A stretch of DNA of 64,000 nucleotides from positions 1 to 64,000 of the forward strand of contig JADJBU010000008.1 of the NCBI GenBank assembly GCA_016703605.1, given 5' to 3'. Both the position numbers and the translations under genes were made by a program. The notes below the pieces were generated by a model. The model did no database searches. It saw nothing but the letters and a program-made list of their open reading frames with translations, and had not been told where the DNA came from. Shown here piece after piece: positions 41,299-50,426 of this stretch. Source of the stretch: Candidatus Villigracilis adiacens (GTDB taxonomy: Bacteria; Chloroflexota; Anaerolineae; Anaerolineales; Villigracilaceae). Positions within the stretch are counted from its first letter, which is position 1; the number at the start of each line of letters is the position of its first letter.

Positions 41299-43467
41299 TT
41301 AGATAATTTTGAGGTTCGCCAAACTCGCGGCGAGACGTTTTATCCCCACCGACTCAAAGACCACGTCAATGATCTCGTCGCCGTCCTGCATTCTTGAGTT
41401 GATGACCATGCCTTCGCCCCACATTGGGTGGCGGACGCGAGTCCCGGCTTTGTATAAGGCTTGGATGACAGGAGCAGACTGGGGCGGAGTCGGAAGCGAC
41501 CATTTGATGTCCGTAGGTGCGCCGCGCATTGAGCGTCCCGTGCGGGTGCGCCCGACTAGCAAGTCGTGGGGGATGTCATCCATGAAGCGTGAGGGGAAAG
41601 TTTCTTCCGCCATGCCGCGCCCGCCGCGTTGAATGGCGCGTAAGAGATAGAGGCGATCTTTGGCGCGGGTGATGCCGACGTAAAAAAGGCGGCGTTCTTC
41701 TTCCATTTGTTCGGGCTCGTCGAAGGAGCGGCTGTGCGGAATGATGCCATCATCGAGACCGACGATGAAAACCGCGCCGTATTCAAGTCCCTTGGCGGCA
41801 TGAAGGGTGAGCAGGGTGGGGGCGTTGGCGTCGGTGAGCGTGTCTTGGTCGGCGATGAGCGCGACGTTTTCAAGGAACTCATCGATCGAGCGGGTGGAAT
41901 ACTCAAGCGCAAGGCGTTTCAACTCTTGCACGTTCTCCCAACGGTCGAGGCTTTCTTCTGAGTCATCTTCAATGATATGGGCTTTGTAATTGATGTCGAG
42001 GACGATGCGGTCGAAGAGTTCGGCAACGGTGGCGGTCTTTGATAGTGCGTGCCAGTTGGCGAACATGCCGCCGAAGTCTGCGAGCGGCAATGCGGCGCGA
42101 CCGGTGAAGGATTTATAAAAATTAGATTCGGCGCCATGCGCCAGGTTGAGCAATACCGAACCGGCATTGGTGTTGTTCTGTCGCGCAACTAAATGTAATG
42201 TCGTTAGAGTCTTCTCACCAATGCCGCGCGGAGGGACGTTGATGATGCGCCCGAGGGCGGCTTCGTCAGCGGGGTTGTGGGCGAGGCGCAGGAAGGCGAT
42301 CATGTCCTTGACTTCGCGGCGTCCGTAAAAGCGTTGTGCGCCGACGAGTTTATAAGGAAGGCGTGCCTGCAAGAAGGCTTCTTCAAGCAAACGGGACATG
42401 GAGTTGGTGCGGTACATCACTGCGCAATCTTTCGGCTCGAAATCGCCGGAAGCAACGAGTTGGGCGATGGTATCCACGACGAAAGAGGCTTCGCCATAAT
42501 CGTCACGCGCTTCGTAGAAGAAAACTTTTTCGCCTACGCCGCGATCACTAAAGAGACGTTTCTTTTTGCGGTTGCTGGCGCGGTCGATCACGCCCATGGC
42601 AACATCTAAGATGTTTTGATGCGAGCGATAATTCTGCTCAAGCAGAATCGTCTGCGCGTCGGGGAAGTCTTGCTCAAGTCGGCGCACGTTGCGATAGTCC
42701 GCACCGCGCCAGCCGTACACCGATTGATCCGGGTCACCCACACAAAAAATATTTTTATGATGCGAAGCGAGATGTTTCACCAGCGCGTATTGCGCAAGAT
42801 TGGTATCTTGGAATTCGTCCACAAGCACATGGCGAAAACGCTGGGCGTATTTGTCGCGCACGGCTGGGTTGTTTTCCATCAACTGCGCGGTGTAGACGAG
42901 GATGTCATCAAAGTCCACAGCATTACTAGAGATGAGACGCTTTTGGTATTCGGTATAGACACGCTTTACTACTTCATCACGGTAGGTGTTGATCGGGTAA
43001 TCATCCGGCAGGATCAATTCGTTCTTGGCGCGCGAGATCGAAGCATGCACACTTTGTGCGCGATACAACTTGTCATTTAAATTCATTTCGCGGATGATGG
43101 ACTTGGTCAGGCTTTGCTGGTCATCCGAATCAAAGATGACGAAATTCTGTGCAACCGGCAGATGCTCCGACTCGCGCCGCAGGATTCGCGCGCAGATGGA
43201 GTGAAACGTTCCGAGCATCATGCCTTCGGTCGCCTGCTCGTTCAAAATGGATTTGACGCGCTCGTCCATTTCTTTGGCGGCTTTGTTGGTAAAGGTGACG
43301 GCGAGGATTTGCCACGGGCGGACGCCTTCGTTGGCAATGAGGTAGGCGATACGCTGAGTCAATACGCGCGTCTTTCCGGACCCGGGACCTGCGATGACCA
43401 AAACGGGTCCATCTGCCGCTGTGACCGCGCTGCGCTGCTGTGGGTTGAGTTTGTTGATGAAATCCAT
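41299..43467 (-). CDS. pcrA: ATP-dependent DNA helicase PcrA/UvrD
   Basis: Superfamily 1A 3'-5' helicase for nucleotide excision repair and removal of proteins from DNA. It opens with LNPQQRSAVTAADGPVLVIAGPGSGKTRVLTQRI (Q motif and Walker A split here by short spacing), followed by VDEFQDTN (Walker B), GDPDQSVYGWRGADYRN and the motif V/VI region LLTLHAAKGLEY and LFYVGITRAKDRLYL. The C-terminal GTRVRHPMWGEGMVINSR is the Tudor-like fold that binds RNA polymerase in PcrA. Length is 722 residues, normal. It appears to be monocistronic. Confidence 0.94.
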   Translation of the reverse strand: MDFINKLNPQQRSAVTAADGPVLVIAGPGSGKTRVLTQRIAYLIANEGVRPWQILAVTFTNKAAKEMDERVKSILNEQATEGMMLGTFHSICARILRRESEHLPVAQNFVIFDSDDQQSLTKSIIREMNLNDKLYRAQSVHASISRAKNELILPDDYPINTYRDEVVKRVYTEYQKRLISSNAVDFDDILVYTAQLMENNPAVRDKYAQRFRHVLVDEFQDTNLAQYALVKHLASHHKNIFCVGDPDQSVYGWRGADYRNVRRLEQDFPDAQTILLEQNYRSHQNILDVAMGVIDRASNRKKKRLFSDRGVGEKVFFYEARDDYGEASFVVDTIAQLVASGDFEPKDCAVMYRTNSMSRLLEEAFLQARLPYKLVGAQRFYGRREVKDMIAFLRLAHNPADEAALGRIINVPPRGIGEKTLTTLHLVARQNNTNAGSVLLNLAHGAESNFYKSFTGRAALPLADFGGMFANWHALSKTATVAELFDRIVLDINYKAHIIEDDSEESLDRWENVQELKRLALEYSTRSIDEFLENVALIADQDTLTDANAPTLLTLHAAKGLEYGAVFIVGLDDGIIPHSRSFDEPEQMEEERRLFYVGITRAKDRLYLLRAIQRGGRGMAEETFPSRFMDDIPHDLLVGRTRTGRSMRGAPTDIKWSLPTPPQSAPVIQALYKAGTRVRHPMWGEGMVINSRMQDGDEIIDVVFESVGIKRLAASLANLKII

Positions 43468-43474
43468 GGGGGGG

Positions 43475-43559
43475 AAGGTATATAAGTAGACAAGTATACA
43501 GCAGACATTCTAGCAGGTTTTACTTGTTTACTTGTTTACCTGTTTACTTGTTTACGTAT
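43475..43559. repeat. 8-nt tandem repeats (acttgttt type) with inverted flank
   Basis: Units gtagacaagtatac are followed by ttacttgtttacttgtttacc, the complement family. It matches the 8-nt units found beside ilvC 35 kb away. It separates pcrA and mscL. Confidence 0.75.
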
Positions 43560-43949
43560 TTACCCGATCTCCGAGGTGCAGTTCGGGCAGCGGGTGGCTT
43601 TGATGGAAATGGCGCTGATGCAGTGCGGGCATTCCTTGGTGGTTGGGTCGGCGGGTGGGGGAGCCTTTTTCATATTGTTGGCAGATTTGACGATGAGGAA
43701 GATGACGAAGGCGATGATGAGGAAGTCCACCACGGTTTGGAGGAAGAGTCCCCACATGATGGTGGCGTTTCCAACGGTGACGGACAGTTCGCTGAAGTTG
43801 ACTCCGCCCATGAGCAAGCCGACCAGCGGCATGAGGATGTCGTTGACGAGTGAGCCGACGATCTTGCCGAATGCGCCGCCGATGATGACGCCGACCGCCA
43901 TGTCTAGCACGTTTCCGCGCATGACGAACTCTTTGAATTCTTTGAGCAT
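43560..43949 (-). CDS. mscL: Large-conductance mechanosensitive channel with C-terminal zinc ribbon
   Basis: MscL opens under membrane tension to release solutes during osmotic downshock. The N-terminal amphipathic helix MLKEFKEFVMRGNVLDMAVGVIIGGAFGKIV and first helix are canonical, as is the second helix DFLIIAFVIFLIVK. Instead of ending in a plain charged helix, the C-terminus carries CPHC...CPNC (about residues 106-125), a zinc-ribbon pair. I chose ATG 43949 because AGGAG lies upstream. Length is 129 residues. MscL with a zinc ribbon occurs in several phyla; its role is unknown. Confidence 0.92.
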   Translation of the reverse strand: MLKEFKEFVMRGNVLDMAVGVIIGGAFGKIVGSLVNDILMPLVGLLMGGVNFSELSVTVGNATIMWGLFLQTVVDFLIIAFVIFLIVKSANNMKKAPPPADPTTKECPHCISAISIKATRCPNCTSEIG

Positions 43950-44191
43950 GATGAGTTCTCCTGAGAGTGATGGCGACAAACTTAAGTTTGTCGTACGGGA
44001 TTGTATGGCAGGGGAGGGTGGTTGTCAACGCGGATTCGGGGTGGGAGAGGCTGAATGGACAGAATCAAGATTCGGGTCCGGATGAGGCGGGGTTTTCATC
44101 CCGAAAACGGTTCTCCAGTGGAGTCGACTTGCGTCTAGGAAGCGATATTGTCATCGAAAATCAATTGTTTGGCGCAATTGAGGGTTTCCCG

Positions 44192-44220
44192 TTGACCGGG
44201 TTCTATGTATTGGGTATAAT
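44192..44220 (+). promoter_or_regulatory. Promoter of the first oligopeptide operon
   Basis: TTGACC (44192-44197) and perfect TATAAT (44215-44220) are 17 bases apart. The start lies near 44227, leaving a 68-base leader. The rest of the 345-base gap after mscL (43950-44190) shows no gene or clear fold. Confidence 0.85.
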
Positions 44221-44294
44221 TCGCCTTGCTTTTTTGAAGGTTTGTGCTCGTAAGCGGTTTCTGTACTTATCTCAATGCAGAAAAGGAATTACGG

Positions 44295-45287
44295 ATGCCA
44301 GGTTTTGTATTAGATATAAAAGGTCTTGAGACTCAGTTCAAGACCCCTGACGGGGTGGTTCATGCGGTAAACGGTGTTTCGTTCGGGTTGAAGGAGGGCG
44401 AGACCCTGGGGGTGGTGGGGGAAAGCGGATGCGGTAAAAGCGTGACGATGCTTTCGGCGCTGAGGTTAATTCCGTCGCCCCCGGGAAAGGTGACTGCCGG
44501 GGAGGCGTGGTTTGCCGGGCGCGACCTGCTCAAAATGTCGAATGAAGAAATCCGCCAGGTGCGGGGGGCGCAAATCGGCATGGTGTTCCAGGACCCGATG
44601 ACCTCGTTGAATCCGGTGTTGACCATCGGACGTCAGTTGGAGGAACCGCTGATGCTGCATGTGGGAATGACCAAAAGCCAGGCAAGCGACCGCGCCGCCG
44701 AGTTGCTTTCCATTGTGGGCATTCCCAATGCGAAAGATCGTTTGAAAGATTACCCGCATCAATATTCCGGCGGGATGCGCCAGCGTGTAATGATTGCAAT
44801 GGCTCTGGCTTGCAGCCCGCAGGTTCTGATTGCCGACGAACCGACCACGGCGCTGGATGTGACCATTCAGGCGCAGATCGTGGAATTGGTGAAACGCCTG
44901 CGCGATGAAATCGGCATGTCCATCATCTGGATCACGCACGATTTGGGCATTGTGGCGGGGCTGGCTCACCGCGTCATCGTCATGTACGGGGGATATATCA
45001 TCGAAGAAGCCATGATAAATGAGTTGTTTGCAAATCCGAAACATCCGTATACCATCGGGCTGCTGGGCAGCTTGCCGCGTGTGGATGGGCGGGAGAACAG
45101 CCGCTTGATTTCCATCGAGGGGCAGCCGCCTGTTCTGTATCAAAAACCGCAGGCATGCCCGTTCGCGCCCCGCTGCAAGTGGGTGATGGAGAAATGCTGG
45201 CAGGCAAACCCCGCATTGGAGACTGCTTCCGTCGACCATCGTGTTGCCTGTTGGGTGGATGTTGCCACTGGGAGACCTCGCGCATGA
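44295..45287 (+). CDS. Oligopeptide ABC transporter ATP-binding protein, OppD/DppD-like
   Basis: One of two ATPases energising peptide import. Walker A is GESGCGKSV, the signature SGGMRQR and Walker B VLIADEPTTALD. A C-terminal oligopeptide-type extension has QACPFAPRCKWVMEKCW with the cysteine pattern that can bind an iron-sulfur cluster in DppD. I chose ATG 44295, preceded by AAGG. Length is 330 residues. It overlaps the next ATPase gene by four bases (ATGA). Having the ATPases first in the operon is unusual, since the receptor gene usually leads. Confidence 0.92.
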   Translation: MPGFVLDIKGLETQFKTPDGVVHAVNGVSFGLKEGETLGVVGESGCGKSVTMLSALRLIPSPPGKVTAGEAWFAGRDLLKMSNEEIRQVRGAQIGMVFQDPMTSLNPVLTIGRQLEEPLMLHVGMTKSQASDRAAELLSIVGIPNAKDRLKDYPHQYSGGMRQRVMIAMALACSPQVLIADEPTTALDVTIQAQIVELVKRLRDEIGMSIIWITHDLGIVAGLAHRVIVMYGGYIIEEAMINELFANPKHPYTIGLLGSLPRVDGRENSRLISIEGQPPVLYQKPQACPFAPRCKWVMEKCWQANPALETASVDHRVACWVDVATGRPRA

Positions 45288-46267
45288 GCAATGAAGCCGA
45301 AACCCTTTTGAAAGTGGAAGACCTGAAAATGCATTTCCCCATTTACCGGGGGTTGTTTCAACGCCGGGTGGGCGCCGTCCATGCGGTGGATGGCATTTCC
45401 TTTGAAGTGAAACGCGGCGAAACCCTTGGGTTGGTGGGTGAGTCGGGCTGCGGCAAGTCCACCACGGGCAGGTCGATCCTTCAACTTTACAAGCCCACCA
45501 ATGGAAAAGTATTGTTCGAAGGGGTCAATCTTGTGGATCTGACTGGCGAAGATCTGCGTAAAACGCGCCGCCGTCTTCAGATGATCTTCCAGGACCCGTA
45601 CGCCAGCCTTAATCCGCGCATGACGGTGGAGGATATTGTAGGCGAGCCTTTGCTTGTGCATGGTGTGATCCCGAAAGAGGAGATTCCCGAACGCGTCAAG
45701 CATTTGCTGGAGTTGGTTAACCTGAACCCGGCTTTTTCTTCCCGATACCCGCATGAATTTTCGGGCGGTCAACGTCAACGCATTGGTATTGCGCGCGCGA
45801 TTGCCTTGCAACCTTCCTTCATTGTTTGCGACGAACCCATCTCGGCGCTGGATGTATCCATTCAGGCGCAGGTGGTTAACCTGCTCGAAGACCTGCAAAA
45901 ACAGTTCAACCTGACCTACCTGTTTATTGCGCATGATCTCTCGATGGTGCGGCATATCAGCAAGCGGGTTGCGGTCATGTATCTTGGGGTGATGGTGGAA
46001 TTATCCAGCCGTGATGAACTCTATGAGAATCCGCTTCATCCCTACACTCAAGCCTTGCTTTCCGCCGTTCCCATTCCAGACCCGGTTGCCGATGCAAAGC
46101 GCAAAAGGGTTTTGCTGGAAGGGGACGTTCCCTCCCCGGTCAACCCGCCTTCCGGTTGCCGCTTCCGTACGCGATGCCCGATTGCAGACAAGGTTTGTTC
46201 TGAATCGCGCCCTGATTTCCGCGAGGTGAAACCAGGCCATTTTGTAGCCTGTCACATGGTTAAGTAA
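45284..46267 (+). CDS. Oligopeptide ABC transporter ATP-binding protein, OppF/DppF-like
   Basis: The partner ATPase has MHFPIYRGLFQRRVGAVHAVDG typical of OppF, Walker A GESGCGKST, signature FSGGQRQR and Walker B IVCDEPISALD, with an H-loop in FIAHDLSMVRHI. The C-terminal GCRFRTRCPIADKVC has the four-cysteine-type motif of this family. I chose ATG 45284, which overlaps the OppD stop. The frame is open farther upstream within OppD, which is a shadow. Length is 327 residues. Confidence 0.92.
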   Translation: MSNEAETLLKVEDLKMHFPIYRGLFQRRVGAVHAVDGISFEVKRGETLGLVGESGCGKSTTGRSILQLYKPTNGKVLFEGVNLVDLTGEDLRKTRRRLQMIFQDPYASLNPRMTVEDIVGEPLLVHGVIPKEEIPERVKHLLELVNLNPAFSSRYPHEFSGGQRQRIGIARAIALQPSFIVCDEPISALDVSIQAQVVNLLEDLQKQFNLTYLFIAHDLSMVRHISKRVAVMYLGVMVELSSRDELYENPLHPYTQALLSAVPIPDPVADAKRKRVLLEGDVPSPVNPPSGCRFRTRCPIADKVCSESRPDFREVKPGHFVACHMVK

Positions 46268-46274
46268 TATTTAG

Positions 46275-46377
46275 TTAAGAAAGGAGGCACCCCTCTAACC
46301 CTTTCCAAAGTTTGTTCGTCCTTGTCGTACCAAGCACGTCATAAAAAATACTCAATCAAATTTTGAGGAGAAGAAAG
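46275..46377 (+). promoter_or_regulatory. Receptor leader with an orphan Shine-Dalgarno
   Basis: A strong AAAGGAGG (about 46279-46286) is not followed by any start codon at usable distance. The true ribosome site GAGGAG lies about 90 bases downstream before ATG 46378. A similar arrangement precedes the receptor of the second cluster. Confidence 0.5.
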
Positions 46378-48168
46378 ATGCGAAAATTATTTGCTTTGTT
46401 AAGCCTTCTTGTGATCGCCAGCATGCTTCTTGCCGCCTGCGGTGGCACGCCTGCTGAGACCACAGACGAACCCGGTGCGGTGGATGCCCCCACAGAGGCG
46501 GCTGCCCCGGCCGATTCCGGCACGGAAGAAGCCAAACCGGCGGTCCTGCGCGTTAATGTCGGTACATATCCCGACATCATTGACCCGCAGAAGTCGTCCT
46601 TTGTGATCGAGATTGCGACCCTGAAGTTGATCTACCAGGGGCTTACCTCGCTGAACGAAAACTTGGAAACCGTTCCGGGCGCGGCTGAATCCTGGGAATA
46701 CAACGAAGACGCCACCCAACTGGTCTTCACCCTCCAGCCGGACCTGAAGTATAGCGACGGCTCCACGCTCAACGCCAAGCGCTTCGAGTTTGCCTTCTTA
46801 CGCAACATCGACCCCACCACCGGCGGCGAATATGCCTCCATCACGGACGAAATTCTCAATGCTCCCGAGTGGCGCGCGGCTGATGCGAGTGCGGATGATT
46901 ACAATCGCGATGAATGGACTGCCAAAGTGGGCGTGAAAGCCTCCCATGCCGACGGTTCAGACTGCGCCGATTACGAAGACGCCGCCTGCGACACCCTGAC
47001 CCTGACCTTCTCCAAGCCCGCGCCCTATTTCCACACCATTGCCGGAATCTGGGTCAGCTACCCTGCCAAGCAGGAAAACATCGAAGAAGGCGGCGACCTG
47101 TGGTGGAACTCCTCCAAGTATCAGATCGGTAATGGTCCCTTCGTGATGAAGACCGTGGAGCCGTTTGTGCGCCAGTACTTCACCCCGAACGCCAACTTTG
47201 CCGGACCCGCCGTACCGAGCTACGATATCGAATATTTGTACATTACCGACTCGGCTGTCTCCTTTGAAGCCTATCGCAACGATGAATTCGATGTAATCGC
47301 TTCGGCAGCGGAAGACCTTGACGCGATCAGCGGCGATGCCGACCTGACCGCCCAGCACATTACCTGGCCCGGTTCCTGCACCATCAAGATCCAGTTCAGC
47401 CTGCAGCCCACCTGGAACGGTATGCCCAACCCCTTCACCGATAAGAAAGTTCGTGAAGCCTTTGCCTTTGCGTTTGACGCCGAAGGCTGGGTGACCGACG
47501 TGGATGGCGACCTTTCCTCACCGACCTGGACCTGGATCCCCCCCGGATATCCTGGATACGATCCCGAGTCTCCTTTGAACTTCAACCCCGAAGCCGCCAA
47601 AGCCGCCCTGGCTGAAGCGTCTGAAGAGTTCAACAGCGCTGAAAAGATCAACGCCATGGGCTTGAAGATCACGTTCGGCGATACCCCCCGAAACCGCCAG
47701 CGGACAGAGTGGCTGGTTGCGAACTATCAGAAGCACCTCGGCATTGAATTGGGTCTTGACCCGGTTGATACCACCACCTTTACCGCCCTGCAGAAGGACC
47801 CGAACACCTACCCGTTGCTTTCCCGCGGCGGCTGGTGCGCGGACTATCCCGATCAGCAGAACTGGTTGAGCGTGTACTGGCGCTCTGACACCACGTTTGC
47901 TTCCCGCCCTGGCTACGTCAATGCAGAGTTTGACGCCTTGGTGAACGAAGCCGATGCCACCCTCGATCCTGTCAAACGCGCAGAACTCTACCAGCAGGCG
48001 CAACAGATTTTGCTCAACGACGTTCCGGCGGCGTTCGGTTACAACAGCCTCAATCACTACATGGTTAAACCCTGGGTGACCGGCTATCAACTGACCCCGC
48101 AGGATGCTGTCTTCCCCGGCGATACCCTTCCCTGGACTATCACCGTTGATGCCAGCATGATGCCGTAA
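46378..48168 (+). CDS. Peptide ABC transporter substrate-binding lipoprotein (family 5)
   Basis: The receptor delivers peptides to the permeases outside the membrane. The signal ends LLVIASMLLAACGG, lipidating Cys21, followed by a Pro/Ala/Glu-rich linker. The mature region has family 5 features: YQGLTSLNENLETVPGAAESWEYNED, GPFVMKTVEPF and a late REAFAFAFD with the ligand-contact region LLSRGGWCADYPDQQNWLSVYW. Length is 596 residues. It is preceded by GAGGAG. The context of wall-peptide enzymes suggests murein peptides as ligands; that is inference. Confidence 0.92.
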   Translation: MRKLFALLSLLVIASMLLAACGGTPAETTDEPGAVDAPTEAAAPADSGTEEAKPAVLRVNVGTYPDIIDPQKSSFVIEIATLKLIYQGLTSLNENLETVPGAAESWEYNEDATQLVFTLQPDLKYSDGSTLNAKRFEFAFLRNIDPTTGGEYASITDEILNAPEWRAADASADDYNRDEWTAKVGVKASHADGSDCADYEDAACDTLTLTFSKPAPYFHTIAGIWVSYPAKQENIEEGGDLWWNSSKYQIGNGPFVMKTVEPFVRQYFTPNANFAGPAVPSYDIEYLYITDSAVSFEAYRNDEFDVIASAAEDLDAISGDADLTAQHITWPGSCTIKIQFSLQPTWNGMPNPFTDKKVREAFAFAFDAEGWVTDVDGDLSSPTWTWIPPGYPGYDPESPLNFNPEAAKAALAEASEEFNSAEKINAMGLKITFGDTPRNRQRTEWLVANYQKHLGIELGLDPVDTTTFTALQKDPNTYPLLSRGGWCADYPDQQNWLSVYWRSDTTFASRPGYVNAEFDALVNEADATLDPVKRAELYQQAQQILLNDVPAAFGYNSLNHYMVKPWVTGYQLTPQDAVFPGDTLPWTITVDASMMP

Positions 48169-48183
48169 ACTTAATTGCACGTT

Positions 48184-48219
48184 TTGGGCTGGCTGCCATT
48201 CAATGGGCAGCCAGCCCAA
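48184..48219 (+). terminator. Hairpin between receptor and permease genes
   Basis: A 14-bp perfect stem (48184-48197 with 48206-48219) is followed by ATTTTCTC. It is probably a partial terminator or 3' stabiliser that keeps receptor mRNA above permease mRNA. Confidence 0.7.
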
Positions 48220-48241
48220 ATTTTCTCGAATCGAGGCTGTA

Positions 48242-49255
48242 GTGACTACTTACCTTATCCGCCGTTTGTTGTGGTTGATCCCTGTCATTCTTGTCGTCGG
48301 CGCGGTGACGTTTATCTTGATGCATAACACCCCCGGCGGTCCGTGGGATACCGATCCCGAACGCCGCCAGGTGGATGCATCCACTGTGCAATCATTGGAG
48401 TCGTTTTATGGACTGGATAAACCACTCTGGCGCCAATTTTTCGCGTACATGATCGGAGACTTCAACAATAAAGGCGAATTTGTATGCGGTCTTCCCTGCG
48501 GCAATTTTGGTCCGTCCTATCGCCAGCGCGGCGTGCCGGTGCAGGCGATTCTGTTTTCCCCGCCCGAAGGCGAGGATGGCGAGATGCGTCCCTGGTATTA
48601 CAGCCGTTTTGGGTACTCCCTGCGTCTGGGATTGATCGCGTTGGTGATTGCCATATCGATTGGCATTCCCCTCGGCGCGATTGCAGCGCTCAAACAAAAC
48701 ACGATCGTGGATTACGTCAGCCTGCTGGTCGCCACTGCGGGCGTCTCATTGCCGGGGTTTGTTATTGCCATTTTTCTTATCATCATCTTTGCCAGCTGGC
48801 TGGATTGGGTGGATGTCGTTCCGCGTTCATGGGATGAAATCCGCGTTTGGATCCTGCCTGCTGTCGTGCTTGGTTTCGGCACCCTGGCCTTCACCGCCCG
48901 TCTGATGCGCACCTCCATGCTCGAAGTCCTGCGCCAGGATTACATCCGCACAGCCCGTGCCAAGGGGTTGGCGGAGTGGGCTGTGGTGATCGTTCACATG
49001 GTGAAAAATGCCCTCATCCCGGTCATTACGATCCTCGGACCGTCGCTGGCTTCGCTGGTCACCGGCTCTTTTATCATCGAAACCATGTTTGCTTTTCCCG
49101 GTATGGGACGCGCCTATGTGCAGGCCATCGGTCAGCGCGATTATTCCATGATCATGGGAACCACCATTATCTTTGCTGTTCTGGTCGCCATTGCCAACCT
49201 GAGCGTTGACTTTATTTACGTCCTGGTCGATCCGCGCATTCGGCTCGATGAATAA
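48242..49255 (+). CDS. Peptide ABC transporter permease, OppB/DppB-like
   Basis: The inner-membrane permease starts with TTYLIRRLLWLIPVILVVG, the standard OppB first helix, and has about six hydrophobic segments. The ATPase-coupling EAA loop is EVLRQDYIRTARAKGL. The C-terminus ends IYVLVDPRIRLDE, typical of DppB. I chose GTG 48242 with GAGG upstream; an in-frame ATG at 48203 lies within the hairpin. Length is 337 residues, slightly long because of an extended outer loop (about residues 65-115) with two cysteines in VCGLPCGNF. Confidence 0.9.
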   Translation: MTTYLIRRLLWLIPVILVVGAVTFILMHNTPGGPWDTDPERRQVDASTVQSLESFYGLDKPLWRQFFAYMIGDFNNKGEFVCGLPCGNFGPSYRQRGVPVQAILFSPPEGEDGEMRPWYYSRFGYSLRLGLIALVIAISIGIPLGAIAALKQNTIVDYVSLLVATAGVSLPGFVIAIFLIIIFASWLDWVDVVPRSWDEIRVWILPAVVLGFGTLAFTARLMRTSMLEVLRQDYIRTARAKGLAEWAVVIVHMVKNALIPVITILGPSLASLVTGSFIIETMFAFPGMGRAYVQAIGQRDYSMIMGTTIIFAVLVAIANLSVDFIYVLVDPRIRLDE

Positions 49256-49270
49256 GCGAAAGGACCCGTT

Positions 49271-50257
49271 ATGACCGCACACCCCGCTGTTTCACAAACC
49301 ATTGCCAGCTTTGGCGAAGCCACCAAGGCAAAAACACCCAACCAGGAAGCCATTGAACGCCTGATGCGCAACAAGGCTTCTGTCATGGGATTCTTTGTTA
49401 TTCTTTTGTTTATTCTGGTCGCCATTTTTGCCAGAGTCCTATCGCCGCATGATCCGCTCGAAATAACCAGCGGACAAAAATACCTGCCTCCCATGTGGAT
49501 CAAGGAGACGCCCGGCGGCAAAGCCAGCAACCCGGATTATCCGCTTGGCACCGACAGCCTGGGACGTGATGTGCTTAGCCGCGTCATCTTTGGAGCCAGG
49601 GTTTCGATGGTGGTCGGGTTTGTCCCCACCCTCGTCATTGTGGTGATCGGGACCCTGGTGGGCATGGTGGCCGGGTATTTGGGAGGACGCTGGGACAACC
49701 TGCTGATGCGCCTCACCGACGTGATCTATGCGTTTCCCGATCTCTTATTTTTCATCATCGTCATGGTGTCGCTGCGGGACAGCTGGCTGGGACAGTTCAT
49801 GAACGGCATGTTCCTGTTGTTCATTTCGCTGGCTGTTGTCAACTGGGTCGGCGTTGCCCGCCTGGTACGTGGACAGGTTCTCTCGCTTAAGCAAAAGGAA
49901 TTCATCGAAGCCGCGCGCGCCATTGGCGTCAGGACACCGCGCATCATGACCCATCACTTGCTGCCCAATACCCTCGGCGTGATTATTGTTCTTATCGCCT
50001 TTCGCGTTCCCGGGTTGATCATCACGGAAGCGATTCTGGGCTATCTGGGATTGGGTCTGCGCCCGCCTGCAAATTCTGACTCTATGTTTGTCACATCCTG
50101 GGGCGGGTTGCTGCTCGAGGGACAATCTGCCATCAACGCCCAGCCCTGGATTTTGCTTGGTCCTGCCATTTGCATCGCGTTGGTTGTGCTGGCATTTACC
50201 TTCCTGGGAGACGGGTTGCGTGACGCCCTCGATCCGCGCATGCGCGGAACGAAATAG
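49271..50257 (+). CDS. Peptide ABC transporter permease, OppC/DppC-like
   Basis: The second permease has a cytoplasmic N-terminal stretch of about 40 residues and six hydrophobic segments. It has the family hallmark YPLGTDSLGRDVLSRVIFGAR and the EAA loop EFIEAARAIGVRTPRIMTHHLLPN. It ends GDGLRDALDPRMRG. Length is 328 residues. AAAGG precedes the ATG, 15 bases after the OppB stop. A terminator follows. Confidence 0.92.
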   Translation: MTAHPAVSQTIASFGEATKAKTPNQEAIERLMRNKASVMGFFVILLFILVAIFARVLSPHDPLEITSGQKYLPPMWIKETPGGKASNPDYPLGTDSLGRDVLSRVIFGARVSMVVGFVPTLVIVVIGTLVGMVAGYLGGRWDNLLMRLTDVIYAFPDLLFFIIVMVSLRDSWLGQFMNGMFLLFISLAVVNWVGVARLVRGQVLSLKQKEFIEAARAIGVRTPRIMTHHLLPNTLGVIIVLIAFRVPGLIITEAILGYLGLGLRPPANSDSMFVTSWGGLLLEGQSAINAQPWILLGPAICIALVVLAFTFLGDGLRDALDPRMRGTK

Positions 50258-50274
50258 ATATTGCTGTGAATTAC

Positions 50275-50312
50275 AATAGGATTTGGGCAAACGCCCGAAT
50301 CCTATTTTATTT
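50275..50312 (+). terminator. Intrinsic terminator after the first permease pair
   Basis: The stem aataggatttgggc/gcccgaatcctatt (14 pairs with one G-T) is followed by TTATTTT. It may end the transporter transcript or allow partial read-through to the peptidase genes. Confidence 0.85.
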
Positions 50313-50426
50313 TGCCCCGTGGTTTTTCACGCGAATGTTGCCTTGAGAAAATGGAACATCCCGCCAGATACCAGTAGTTTAAAATATGTTGAGACATCTG
50401 CCAGAAGATGAAAGGAGTTATTCGTT

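Noticed and set aside
45155..45283. OppF extension upstream into OppD
   Set aside because: The extension is a different frame of the OppD C-terminus; the ATGA overlap at 45284 is the normal arrangement.
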